From positions 1,579,061 to 1,643,060 of the forward strand of contig NZ_JAGHKO010000001.1 in the NCBI RefSeq assembly GCF_017742245.1: DNA of 64,000 bases. The letters are read 5' to 3'. The DNA is from Niastella soli (GTDB lineage Bacteria; Bacteroidota; Bacteroidia; Chitinophagales; Chitinophagaceae). A program made the translations under genes and the position numbers. The notes below the pieces were generated by a model. It saw nothing but the letters and a program-made list of their open reading frames with translations. It had not been told where the DNA came from and made no database searches. Position 1 is the stretch's first letter; each line of letters opens with the position of its first letter. Of the stretch, positions 44,803 through 52,359 are shown one piece after another.

Positions 44803-45678
44803 TTATTTTAATATTTTATAGTTGCGATAATCGAACAGGCGTTTACCGGTTGTTTTTTCAATATAGTAAAGAATACGTTTTTTAAATGAAAAACGTTTGC
44901 GGGTTACATCCAGCTTTATATTCCAGTTCTGGCTTTTTATGCGGTCCTGCATTACGGCCGGATGGGTCTCTGTGAATTTTGCCAGCGAATCAAAATCATT
45001 GTTGAAGTCCCAGAAATCTGATTCTGAAAGAAAGCTTTTCCATTCTTCATCGGAACGCCAGAATTTGCCAATATTCTTTTGCTTTTGCAACATTTGTTTG
45101 GGGCTTTTTACCCACCCATAGTGGTAAATATGCGCATCGATCAATTTTACATTCAGTTTACGGCCATCTTTTCTAAAGCCCTGGGCATCTTTATACGAAT
45201 GAATATTTTTATCATTCCTTATGATGCGGATCTCGCGATTGTACCAGCGCCGGCTATCACCCACATAATCATACGTACCATAAAAGTGGGTGTATTTGAA
45301 AAGCAGCCCTTCCACTGCTTTCTGGTCTTTATATTTTTTAGCGGCTTCCAGTATCGCGGGATAATATTTTTCGTGCACCACTTCATCGGCCTGAATGTAA
45401 AAAGCCCAATCGGAGTCGGATGATACATGTGCAAAGGCTTTATCGGTCTCAACAGCCAGCACTTCGCCGCCTTTTCGTAAAGCCGGGTCCCAAACAGAAT
45501 GCACAATTCGGATCTTATCACTCGCAATAGATTGTATCAACCCAACGGTATCGTCTTCGCTATCGCCTACACTTACTATCATTTCATCTACTAGTGGTAA
45601 TACAGAACGTATAGCTTCCGTTACGGGATAATCATTAATTACAGCATTTCGTATAATAATAAATCCCGAAATTTTCAT
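44803..45678 (-). CDS. Glycosyltransferase, GT2-like, first gene of operon
   Basis: 291 residues. ISGFIIIRNAVINDYPVTEAIRSVLPLVDEMIVSVGDSEDDT resembles the GT2 N-terminus, and YIQADEVVHEKYYP has the acidic pair. WYNREIRIIRND and a Lys/Arg-rich C-terminal end follow. Similar proteins are annotated as TPR/glycosyltransferases of unknown specificity in Bacteroidota. It heads the operon of four transferases plus meaB. Confidence 0.82.
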   Translation of the reverse strand: MKISGFIIIRNAVINDYPVTEAIRSVLPLVDEMIVSVGDSEDDTVGLIQSIASDKIRIVHSVWDPALRKGGEVLAVETDKAFAHVSSDSDWAFYIQADEVVHEKYYPAILEAAKKYKDQKAVEGLLFKYTHFYGTYDYVGDSRRWYNREIRIIRNDKNIHSYKDAQGFRKDGRKLNVKLIDAHIYHYGWVKSPKQMLQKQKNIGKFWRSDEEWKSFLSESDFWDFNNDFDSLAKFTETHPAVMQDRIKSQNWNIKLDVTRKRFSFKKRILYYIEKTTGKRLFDYRNYKILK

Positions 45679-45799
45679 AACTTTTATTTATATACAGTGT
45701 TAAAGAAAAACAGCAATATGCCATGCAAATGTAGCTGAATGTGGAATATATTTTACAGGTTTAAAAACATTGTGGTAGATTGCAAAACGCGTATTTAAT

Positions 45800-46447
45800 A
45801 TGACTAATTTTATTCCGATATTCCCCCTGAACATAGTGGTTTTCCCGGGCGAAAAGGTACACCTGCACATTTTTGAGCCGCGCTATAAACAATTGATAAA
45901 TGAATGTTTCGAGGCCAAAAAATCATTTGGCATTCCTTCGGTTGTGAATAACAAGTTGCAGGAATTGGGCACCCTGGTGCAGGTAAACGAAATAGTGCAA
46001 ACGTATGAAAATGGCGAAATGGATATCAAAACAGAGGGTTTGCGCATTTTTCGCATTCTGGAGGTAATAAAACAGGTGCCGGAAAAATTATACAGCGGCG
46101 CCATTGTTAATTATCCTGAAAATGACGAAGCTGGCAACCGGGAACTGATGCAAAAAGTAGTAAATGGGGTAAAAGAAATGCACCGCCTGTTGAATATTTC
46201 AAAAGATTTTAAAAAGCCTGAGGAGGAATTAAGATCATACGATGTAGGGCATCATGCCGGTATGTCGCTCGAAGAGGAATATTTGATGTTAGGGCTGATG
46301 AAAGAACTGCAACGGCAGGAATTCATAAAAAGGCATTTACAAAAAGTATTGCCCATGCTGCTGGAAATGGAGCAGTTAAAGGAAAAAGTAAAATTGAATG
46401 GGCATTTCCGCAATTTATCAGCCTTCGATTTCAATCTCGATCTGTAA
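45800..46447 (+). CDS. Lon N-terminal (substrate-binding) domain protein
   Basis: 215 residues. IPIFPLNIVVFPGEKVHLHIFEPRYKQLINECFE at the start is the signature of the Lon_substr_bdg (PUA-like) domain, followed by a helical part. It lacks the AAA+ and protease domains of Lon. Stand-alone members probably bind unfolded or damaged protein; the partner is unknown. Divergent from the glycosyltransferase operon and 94 bases before coaX. Confidence 0.9.
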   Translation: MTNFIPIFPLNIVVFPGEKVHLHIFEPRYKQLINECFEAKKSFGIPSVVNNKLQELGTLVQVNEIVQTYENGEMDIKTEGLRIFRILEVIKQVPEKLYSGAIVNYPENDEAGNRELMQKVVNGVKEMHRLLNISKDFKKPEEELRSYDVGHHAGMSLEEEYLMLGLMKELQRQEFIKRHLQKVLPMLLEMEQLKEKVKLNGHFRNLSAFDFNLDL

Positions 46448-46541
46448 AACGTTCCTGGAAGAATCTTTTTTGGCAGAAACAAAAAAATCGCATTTCTTCA
46501 TCCGGTATTTAATCCCAGGAAACCGTTAAAATCTATACAGA

Positions 46542-47276
46542 TTGGTTCATACAACTACGCTATGCTTTGATTTCGGCAATACCCGGTTGAAATGTGCTGT
46601 GTTTATTAACAGGGAATTAAAGGAAGTGCTGATACTGGAAAATGATAGTAATGAGACCATTCAAACCCTGATTGAAACGTATAAGCCTGCCAAATCAATA
46701 CTTTCTTCTGTAGTAAATCATAATCCTGAAATGGAGCAGCTGCTCGTTGCTGCTTCCCGGTTCCATAAATTAAATCACCAGTCAAAAATACTTATTACCA
46801 CACCGGTTGGCAAACCACAGGATATTGGGGCCGACCGCCTGGCGTTGATGGCTGCTGCCGTTGATCTTTTTCCCACACATAACAATCTGGTAATAGGCCT
46901 GGGCAGTGCTATCACCTATAATTTCGTTAATAAGAACAGGGAGTTTTTAGGCGGTGGTATTTCACCTGGTATGGAAATGCGGTTTAAATCGCTGAAACTA
47001 TTTACAGCCAAACTTCCGCTGGTTGAAAAAGACTGGAATTTGCCGCTGATTGGGTATGATACCCGTACCAATATACTCAGTGGGGTAATTCTGGGAATGG
47101 CCAAAGAGATCGATGGGATGATAGATGCGTATAAAGAGCGGTACCGGAACTTTAACGTGGTCTTAACCGGGGGTGATGCACCCTATTTTGTGTATCATTT
47201 GAAAAACAGGATATTTGCAGACCCTGACCTTATTTTCAAGGGACTTTATGCTATCAGCGAACACAATAATGTGTAA
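46542..47276 (+). CDS. coaX: Type III pantothenate kinase
   Basis: Phosphorylates pantothenate in the first step of coenzyme A synthesis. 244 residues. ASKHA motifs: CFDFGNTRLKCAVF (8-21), DIGADRLALMAAA (about 93-105), GLGSAITYNFVNK (about 116-128), GGGISPGMEMR (about 132-142) and LTGGDA. An in-frame stop lies at 46527-46529 and no ATG precedes the first motif, so translation must start at the TTG at 46542. Followed by lptC after 27 bases. Confidence 0.94.
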   Translation: MVHTTTLCFDFGNTRLKCAVFINRELKEVLILENDSNETIQTLIETYKPAKSILSSVVNHNPEMEQLLVAASRFHKLNHQSKILITTPVGKPQDIGADRLALMAAAVDLFPTHNNLVIGLGSAITYNFVNKNREFLGGGISPGMEMRFKSLKLFTAKLPLVEKDWNLPLIGYDTRTNILSGVILGMAKEIDGMIDAYKERYRNFNVVLTGGDAPYFVYHLKNRIFADPDLIFKGLYAISEHNNV

Positions 47277-47303
47277 CAGAATGAAGTTGTTAGCAGGCGA
47301 ATT

Positions 47304-47882
47304 ATGCGAAGAACCACTAGTACATACAGCTTTGTTGTCGCAGCCTTGTTGATGGGTTGTTTTTTTGTATTGACGGCATGCGAGAACGACGAGAATGAAG
47401 TTAATAGCCTCTTTAAAAAGCAACTGGCTGTTGAAGAGGCTAAAAATGTAGAGAGCTATTTAAGCCAGTCGGGCACAGTAAAGGCCAAACTCACCTCACC
47501 GTATATGCTACGTGTACAGGCCGATTCGCCCTATATGGAGTTTCCCCGCACTATGCATGTTGATTTTTACAACGACAGCACTGTTATAGAAAGTACCGTT
47601 GATGCCCGTTACGCCAAATATGTGGAGTATGATCATAAAGTACTGTTGCGCGACAGCGTATTGGTGCAAAGTATCAAGAACGGCGATACCCTGCGTACAC
47701 AGGAGCTGTGGTGGGACCAGGATAAAAAAGAATTCTACACCGATAAGCCCGCCCATGTATATCAGCGCGATAAAATAATCTTTGCCAAAAACGGATTACG
47801 TGCTGCCCAGGATCTTACCTCATACACTTTTTACAGCAGCTCAGGCCCCATGCTGGTACCCAGCAACGGTATGCCGCAATAG
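47304..47882 (+). CDS. lptC: LPS export protein LptC, lipoprotein form
   Basis: 192 residues: a hydrophobic N-terminus with a lipobox (VLTAC, Cys26), then the LptC/OstA-like beta-jellyroll: YLSQSGTVKAKLTSPYMLRV, MHVDFYNDSTVIESTVDARYAKY, LRTQELWWDQDKKEFYTDKPAHV. It receives LPS from LptBFG and hands it to LptA in the periplasm. E. coli LptC is anchored by a helix, whereas Bacteroidota forms are typically lipoproteins, as here. Co-directional with coaX. Confidence 0.92.
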   Translation: MRRTTSTYSFVVAALLMGCFFVLTACENDENEVNSLFKKQLAVEEAKNVESYLSQSGTVKAKLTSPYMLRVQADSPYMEFPRTMHVDFYNDSTVIESTVDARYAKYVEYDHKVLLRDSVLVQSIKNGDTLRTQELWWDQDKKEFYTDKPAHVYQRDKIIFAKNGLRAAQDLTSYTFYSSSGPMLVPSNGMPQ

Positions 47883-47884
47883 GA

Positions 47885-47941
47885 AGTTGATCAGTTGACC
47901 GGTTGACCAGGAAAGTTGATAGCGTTGACGGGGTTGATAGG
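47885..47941 (+). repeat. Degenerate 8-bp AGTTGACY-type repeat
   Basis: Three contiguous 8-bp units (47885-47908: AGTTGATC, then AGTTGACC, then GGTTGACC), a 5-base gap, and three further similar units to 47941. Related units occur at 35306-35332 (minus strand) and 63842-63892. Confidence 0.6.
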
Positions 47942-48022
47942 GGAAGTCGGGTCTCACTACTGACATTTACCGTCTGCCTGAACCGAGTCTTGCTATCAGT
48001 CGGACATTGCCCATTGCCCATT

Positions 48023-48084
48023 CAATGTCGTTTAGTTAATGCTTGTTTATTAAAATCCCCTCCTGGGAGGGGAAGGGGTGGGTT
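48023..48084 (+). repeat. REP-like element, copy B
   Basis: CAATGTCGTTTAGTTAATG, a perfect hairpin CCCCTCC-TG-GGAGGGG (48057-48072) and AAGGGGTGGGTT. Same order of parts as copy A at 35229-35293; the hairpin arms differ in sequence but keep perfect pairing. Confidence 0.75.
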
Positions 48085-48168
48085 TATGTGTTTCATTCGG
48101 GGCGAGGCAATGGGTAATAGGCAATAATTGCCCATTGCCCACTACCTTTATTCTTAGCGCACATAAGA

Positions 48169-48201
48169 TTTGTCGGCTATACCACTTCAGCCTTACATTT
48201 G
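48169..48201 (+). promoter_or_regulatory. Promoter of the aldo/keto reductase gene
   Basis: TTTG at 48169-48172, 21 bases, then TACATTTG at 48194-48201. The transcript start near 48208 lies before the ATG at 48220 and excludes the TTG at 48199 as a start codon. Confidence 0.65.
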
Positions 48202-48219
48202 GTCCCTAAACACATTTTT

Positions 48220-49209
48220 ATGGAATACAGAAGACTTGGACGATCAGGCGTTCAATTGAGTGTTCTTTCATTTGGAAGCTGGGTAACATTTCACAAGCAA
48301 ATTGATGATAGTATAGCTGATACATTAATGGGTATGTCCTATGATGCGGGTATTAATTTTTTTGATAATGCAGAAGGATATGCTGGTGGGGAAAGTGAAA
48401 AAATGATGGGCCGCGTGTTGAAGCAAAAGAACTGGGACCGCACTTCCTATGTGTTGTCGTCAAAAGTATTTTTTGGCATCCATGGAAAGAACAATAAACC
48501 TAACCAGGGTGGCTTAAGCAGAAAACACCTAGTAGAAGCCTGCCATGCGGCGCTTGACCGCCTGCAACAGGATTACCTCGATCTGTATTTCTGTCACCGC
48601 CCCGATCCTACGGTACCTATTGAAGAAGTGGTTTGGACCATGCACAACCTGATCCAACAAGGCAAAGTATTGTATTGGGGAACCAGCATGTGGAGCGGCG
48701 CAGAGATCATGGAAGCCCACCGGGTGGCACAACAGTATTCCCTTATAGGCCCGGTTATGGAGCAGCCGCAGTACAATATGTTCGAGCGAAATAAAATGGA
48801 AATGGATTACCTGCCCGTGTTCCAAAATGTAGGGTTGGGCACCACCATCTGGAGCCCGCTGGCAGCCGGCTTCCTCACCGGGAAATACAATGAAGGCATT
48901 CCTGAAGACTCCCGGCTGGCTATTACAGGCTTTGGCTGGTTAAAGGACAGGTGGATCCAGGATGAGAAATTGAAGAAAGTAAAACAGCTCACCGCGCTGG
49001 CCAAACAACTGAATGTTTCCCTGGCAGCACTGTCCATTGCATGGACTATAAAAAATCCAAATGTGACCACGGCCATTCTGGGCGCCACCAAAACAGAGCA
49101 ATTACAGGAAAACCTGAAAGCCCTGGAAGCGGTGGAGGTATTAACACCAGAAGTGCTGGAACAAATTGAAAATATTTTACAGAATAAGCCTACGATGGAC
49201 CTCGCCTAG
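48220..49209 (+). CDS. Aldo/keto reductase, Kv-beta/YghZ type
   Basis: The ATG at 48220 (MEYRRLGRSGVQLS) is the family-typical start. 329 residues. The catalytic tetrad is visible as Asp and Tyr in FFDNAEGYAGGESE, Lys in LSSKVFF and His in LYFCHRPDP. The NADPH-binding C-terminus has GATKTEQLQENL. It belongs to the potassium-channel beta-subunit-like AKR group, which in bacteria reduces aldehydes such as methylglyoxal or L-glyceraldehyde-3-phosphate. Monocistronic with its own promoter and terminator. Confidence 0.93.
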   Translation: MEYRRLGRSGVQLSVLSFGSWVTFHKQIDDSIADTLMGMSYDAGINFFDNAEGYAGGESEKMMGRVLKQKNWDRTSYVLSSKVFFGIHGKNNKPNQGGLSRKHLVEACHAALDRLQQDYLDLYFCHRPDPTVPIEEVVWTMHNLIQQGKVLYWGTSMWSGAEIMEAHRVAQQYSLIGPVMEQPQYNMFERNKMEMDYLPVFQNVGLGTTIWSPLAAGFLTGKYNEGIPEDSRLAITGFGWLKDRWIQDEKLKKVKQLTALAKQLNVSLAALSIAWTIKNPNVTTAILGATKTEQLQENLKALEAVEVLTPEVLEQIENILQNKPTMDLA

Positions 49210-49235
49210 GCGGTTCAATAAATAATTCTACAAGA

Positions 49236-49277
49236 AAAAGGCATACCCCGGTTTTTCCGTGGTATGCCTTTTATTTT
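49236..49277 (+). terminator. Terminator of the aldo/keto reductase gene
   Basis: AAAAGGCATACC (49236-49247) pairs perfectly with GGTATGCCTTTT (49261-49272), with inner CGG/CCG pairing and a T-rich tail. Confidence 0.9.
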
Positions 49278-49607
49278 GCCGGCTGAACAGCCAAACATGG
49301 TGTAGTTTTCTTTAATACATACAACCTGGTAATTTCATCAACTAACGGTTACAGGCACGTAGAATGGTCCTGGGTAATGCTGCTATTGCGATGGGTTGGT
49401 ATCTAATTATGGACCCCCATAATGGTATTATTACTATTTCTTTTTGCAAAAAACAATAGCGAATGTCCCGACAAAAAAAAATTGTAAAAATTACTTAAGA
49501 TTTTAAGCGCTTCCGTTGTTTCTAATCATATAGCAAGCGAATAAAGAAATTTATATAAAGATATTAGAACTTTCTAATAGGGGTTAAATAGTGCATAGGG
49601 CAAAAAG

Positions 49608-49640
49608 GCCGCCTTTTTTCAAGGGCGGCATTATTTTTTT
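49608..49640 (+). terminator. Orphan plus-strand terminator
   Basis: GCCGCC (49608-49613) pairs with GGCGGC (49624-49629), then a T-rich tract. No coding gene precedes it within 390 bases, and the reductase already has its own terminator. Confidence 0.65.
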
Positions 49641-49656
49641 AAAGGGGTGTTTACAT

Positions 49657-49703
49657 AAAAAAAATTGGCCCCGTACCGAATCAGACTGATTCGATACGGG
49701 GCC
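49657..49703 (-). terminator. Terminator of the beta-propeller lipoprotein gene
   Basis: An 18-bp stem (GGCCCCGTA, one mismatch, CGAATCAG and complements; 49667-49703) with eight T following on the minus strand. Confidence 0.92.
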
Positions 49704-49735
49704 TTATAGTTTAAACTACGGTAAGTAAATAAAAA

Positions 49736-50776
49736 CTAGTTTACAAAGAGAGCATAAGGTGATTCGGTAGTTGAACCATTTGCGGTGCCTCTTTCTCTTA
49801 AAACGCCATCTCTGTCGTCTGCATAATAAATATTGTTATTTGTTAAGCCTTTATAAACCACCACAAACCTGTTGTTTGTTCTGTCAAATGTTATGGTTGG
49901 TCTTTGTGAAGAAGCCGCAATTCCATTGGATGAATTTAAAAGATAACTAGGTGCGGACCAGTTAATTTTATCATCGGAATACTGAACACTTATTTGCTGG
50001 TTGCCATCGCATCTAACCATACAGGCCCTTCCGTTTGAATTAACGGCTACCGACTGATGTATGGCTGGATATGGTGCAACTGAAGTATTAAACCATGTAA
50101 TACCATCTGTGGAAGATACCAGGGCAAATGAGTTTAATTCTTTTACATTGGCAAATGCTATATATATCTGAGTGCCATCGGTAAAAATCCAGGGTTCATC
50201 AAAAGTTTCATAGTCTATAATTGATTCTGTCCATGTGGCCCCTCCATCTGAACTATAAGAATAGTATATTTTGCTATGTGAGTGATAATATGGTTCTGTG
50301 TCTTTATCATCAAACTTGGTGCTTACATAAGCTACATATAATTTACCGTTAAATGCACAGGCTGAAGGCGTACGTACAGTACCTGCACCATTGTTGAACG
50401 CTACGTCAGACGACCAGTTATTTCCGTTATTGCCACTGGTGGAAAAGTACAGATTGTTGTTAGTCCTCCCTTTGTGGATCATGTAAATGTTGCCATTCAG
50501 GAATGCTGCAGCCGGACCGCTGTTAGTAGAAGCGCCATTGTTTACCTGGGTAGAATTCCAGTTAAAGCCGTCTGCGCTGTTTCCGCTATAAATATTATTA
50601 TTGGTTGAACCTTTATAATAATATTTTAATACATCAATGGAGAGTGGCGATACAGGAGCATTTAGTTCATTACCATTGTTTACATTTTGGTTGTTTTCAA
50701 TTCCTTTCTTTTGACATGACATAAAAACGAAGACAATTTGAAGCAGGAATAACCAGGAAAGATGATTTCTTTTCAT
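49736..50776 (-). CDS. Sialidase-superfamily beta-propeller lipoprotein
   Basis: 346 residues: lipoprotein signal with FMSC (Cys21), then blades with repeated K-G-x-TNNN-(I/L)-Y motifs (YKGSTNNNIY near 53, HKGRTNNNLY near 100, YKGLTNNNIY near 317) and Asp-box-like SSDGGATWTES. It looks like an exo-alpha-sialidase-like (BNR) propeller, but the catalytic Arg triad and Tyr-Glu pair of true sialidases cannot be identified, so a carbohydrate- or ligand-binding surface lipoprotein is as likely. Monocistronic. Confidence 0.75.
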   Translation of the reverse strand: MKRNHLSWLFLLQIVFVFMSCQKKGIENNQNVNNGNELNAPVSPLSIDVLKYYYKGSTNNNIYSGNSADGFNWNSTQVNNGASTNSGPAAAFLNGNIYMIHKGRTNNNLYFSTSGNNGNNWSSDVAFNNGAGTVRTPSACAFNGKLYVAYVSTKFDDKDTEPYYHSHSKIYYSYSSDGGATWTESIIDYETFDEPWIFTDGTQIYIAFANVKELNSFALVSSTDGITWFNTSVAPYPAIHQSVAVNSNGRACMVRCDGNQQISVQYSDDKINWSAPSYLLNSSNGIAASSQRPTITFDRTNNRFVVVYKGLTNNNIYYADDRDGVLRERGTANGSTTESPYALFVN

Positions 50777-51095
50777 TGATAAAATTTAATAGTTAAAAGT
50801 GAAGCACAAAAATGAAGTATCAACGAATGCTTTCCAAAACAAGTTAGAACCAAAATCACATATGGATACTTGTTATAGATATATATTCTACCTTTGTCAG
50901 GTGAATTTTATCTGTGCCAATAGTGAAAGTCATTTTTATAGTTGTGGAAAAAAGATCAAAAGTGAAAAGTGAGAAAGTAACTGAAAGGGGTAAGCGGTAA
51001 TAATTTCTTTTGGTCCGGCGTTAAAATTTTACCTTACAAATTATCCCGGGAATTTATTTGGCCACATGTTTGCTGTTCGTACAACTGAAAAAGAA

Positions 51096-51117
51096 AACCG
51101 GCTTAGAGAAGCCGGTT
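51096..51117 (-). terminator. Perfect hairpin, minus-strand terminator-like
   Basis: AACCGGCTT (51096-51104) with AAGCCGGTT (51109-51117) around a 4-base loop; a T-rich tail follows only on the minus strand. No minus-strand gene other than the tentative short frame at 51157-51258 precedes it. Confidence 0.6.
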
Positions 51118-51156
51118 CATACCCTGATATTATTAAATGAGAACTAAGTGACTGTG

Positions 51157-51258
51157 TTATAGATCTACGCTCGGCATCTTACACCTCCTGTCTTCAGAAT
51201 AACCTGTAACCAGGTTATCGTAATCTTCACCCAGATACCGTAATTGATGCAAAAACAC
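51157..51258 (-). CDS. Tentative 33-residue open frame
   Basis: From a GTG at 51258 to TAA at 51157. The peptide has a balanced, protein-like composition (LRYLGEDYDNL, then a Cys-containing basic/acidic end), a strong AGGAGG inside it and a terminator-like hairpin just after it. There is no ATG for this frame, and a terminator hairpin lies just before it, so it may be a relic or a chance frame. Confidence 0.2.
   Translation of the reverse strand: MFLHQLRYLGEDYDNLVTGYSEDRRCKMPSVDL
51199..51218. repeat. Perfect 8-bp-arm hairpin
   Basis: ATAACCTG and CAGGTTAT around a TAAC loop, in the gene-free region. Confidence 0.7.
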
Positions 51259-51284
51259 AAAAGAAACGATAGCGCGTTTCTTTT
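51259..51284. terminator. Perfect bidirectional hairpin
   Basis: AAAAGAAACG (51259-51268) pairs with CGTTTCTTTT (51275-51284) around ATAGCG. T-rich sequence follows on both strands. Confidence 0.6.
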
Positions 51285-51488
51285 ATTATGTGGTATTAAT
51301 ATTTTTTTTACTCTTTATGCAATATTTCTGAACAATGTTTGTGCGTCGATGGGGCGCGGGTTTCAGCCATTTTAGGATTGTAAGAATTTTACCCGATGCA
51401 GGCACAAAATTGATTGCCCCGGTGTGTACAAATGTCAAAAATGTACTACATCGGGGCTTATTGTTCCAAACAGAGCAGGGATTATTGA

Positions 51489-52049
51489 GGACCTCGCAGG
51501 GACCTGACAAGGACCTCACAAGGACCTCACAGGGATAAAGTCCCTGTTAAGTCCGGGTAATACTCCTGTTTTGTCCCAGCTTTGCAGCCTAAATCCTGGT
51601 TTTCAGGTCCTGGCATAGTGGGAGGAAAATAGCGGGGGAATGGTAGCTGAATGCCAGATTACCTGCCCGGGACCACCCTGGGGATTGCCTGGAGTCCCCC
51701 CAGAACCCTTAGTGCCGGTAGGCAATACTCGGGCCATTGCCGGGCAATCTTCAGGCAATACCCAGATGCTTTCCCTACCATCTGGCGACAAGTCAACTAC
51801 CAGCACCCGCCAAAAGCGATACCGGGTAGGGGCACAGCTGAGGCCTAATGGTACTTTAATTGTATTAAGATGGTAGCCCAATGGCCTGCCTATTGTCTCA
51901 GGGTGGTCCACGGGTACTCCACGGGTACTCCGGATATGCTCATGGAACCAGTCCCAAGACAACTCCCTGACAATATGCAGACAACTGGCTGACCACTTCC
52001 TGAGCATTCCTCTACCACTCTACTACAACTCCACTACAGCCGCTCCCTA
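51489..52049. repeat. Degenerate array with strict 11-bp register (about 51 units)
   Basis: Starts with four nearly identical 11-bp units (GGACCTCACAA at 51511 and relatives). The units then diverge, but neighbours stay alike in the same register, for example CTGTTAAGTCC (51544) and CTGTTTTGTCC (51566); GGGCAATCTTC (51742) and the units either side of it; TCCACGGGTAC twice (51907, 51918); ACTCCCTGACA (51962) and ACTCCACTACA (52028). 51489 and 51907 are exactly 38 x 11 bases apart, so no indel disturbed the phase. 11 is not a multiple of 3, so the pattern is not coding. Confidence 0.75.
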
Positions 52050-52296
52050 AAACCAGTATGCTTTTGAACCTTATGGAGTGCAAACCCGTTCAGATCTTGT
52101 CGAGACCCGCATGATGGGTGACTAATGACAAGGGCCGTTTGTTATTTAATTGTTATCGGAGCACTGTTTCGCCAACCCCTTTAATATTAAAATAGTACCC
52201 CTGATCTTCTTTAAAATCAACTAAGTATCATTCTCAATGAGTTATATCCAACCCGTTCCCATTTATATAATTGCAACGCCGTGTCGGGAAAAAGTT

Positions 52297-52336
52297 ATTT
52301 AAACGTTTGTTTAATTTAAACGTTTGTTTAATTTTG
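52297..52336 (+). promoter_or_regulatory. TetR-controlled promoter: tandem 17-bp operators over -33 and -7
   Basis: ATTTAAACGTTTGTTTA occurs at 52297-52313 and again, directly adjacent, at 52314-52330. Each copy holds the palindrome TTAAAC-GTTT-GTTTAA. The same DNA forms a perfect Bacteroidota promoter: TTTG at 52306-52309, 19 bases, TAATTTTG at 52329-52336. Binding to either copy would cover the promoter, so repression of the TetR-efflux operon is the natural reading. Confidence 0.85.
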
Positions 52337-52359
52337 GGGCTCCAAAAGAAGGATGTCAT

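Larger units (their letters stand above)
47883..48219. other. Repeat-rich spacer between lptC and the aldo/keto reductase
   Basis: Holds the 8-bp repeats (47885-47941), short TTGCCCA repeats (48005-48022 and 48128-48142), the REP-like element (48023-48084) and the reductase promoter (48169-48201). No gene is present. Confidence 0.6.
49278..49735. other. Gene-free stretch with orphan terminator
   Basis: Frames are short and unconvincing. The plus strand ends in a terminator-like hairpin (49608-49640) that follows no gene, and the minus-strand terminator of the lipoprotein gene lies at 49657-49703. An unannotated small RNA ending at 49640 is possible, but no matching promoter was found. Confidence 0.4.
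50777..52296. other. Large gene-free region (repeat array and hairpins)
   Basis: About 1.5 kb without a convincing gene. Contents in order: a TACCTTTG box on the plus strand (50889-50896), three perfect hairpins (51096-51117, 51199-51218, 51259-51284), a possible 33-codon minus-strand frame (51157-51258) and the 11-bp register array (51489-52049). Base composition shifts from AT-rich to GC-rich at about 51480 and back near 52060. Confidence 0.6.

Noticed and set aside
41381-45678. Natural-product biosynthetic cluster
   Set aside because: The transferases match LPS-core-type families, and there are no scaffold synthases or export genes.
51603-52007. 134-codon minus-strand frame
   Set aside because: Lies inside the 11-bp register array. 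The periodicity is not a multiple of three, and the peptide is Pro/Gly/Trp-rich without family features.
51489-52049. CRISPR array
   Set aside because: Units are 11 bp, contiguous and drifting, with no constant repeat plus unique spacer layout and no cas genes.
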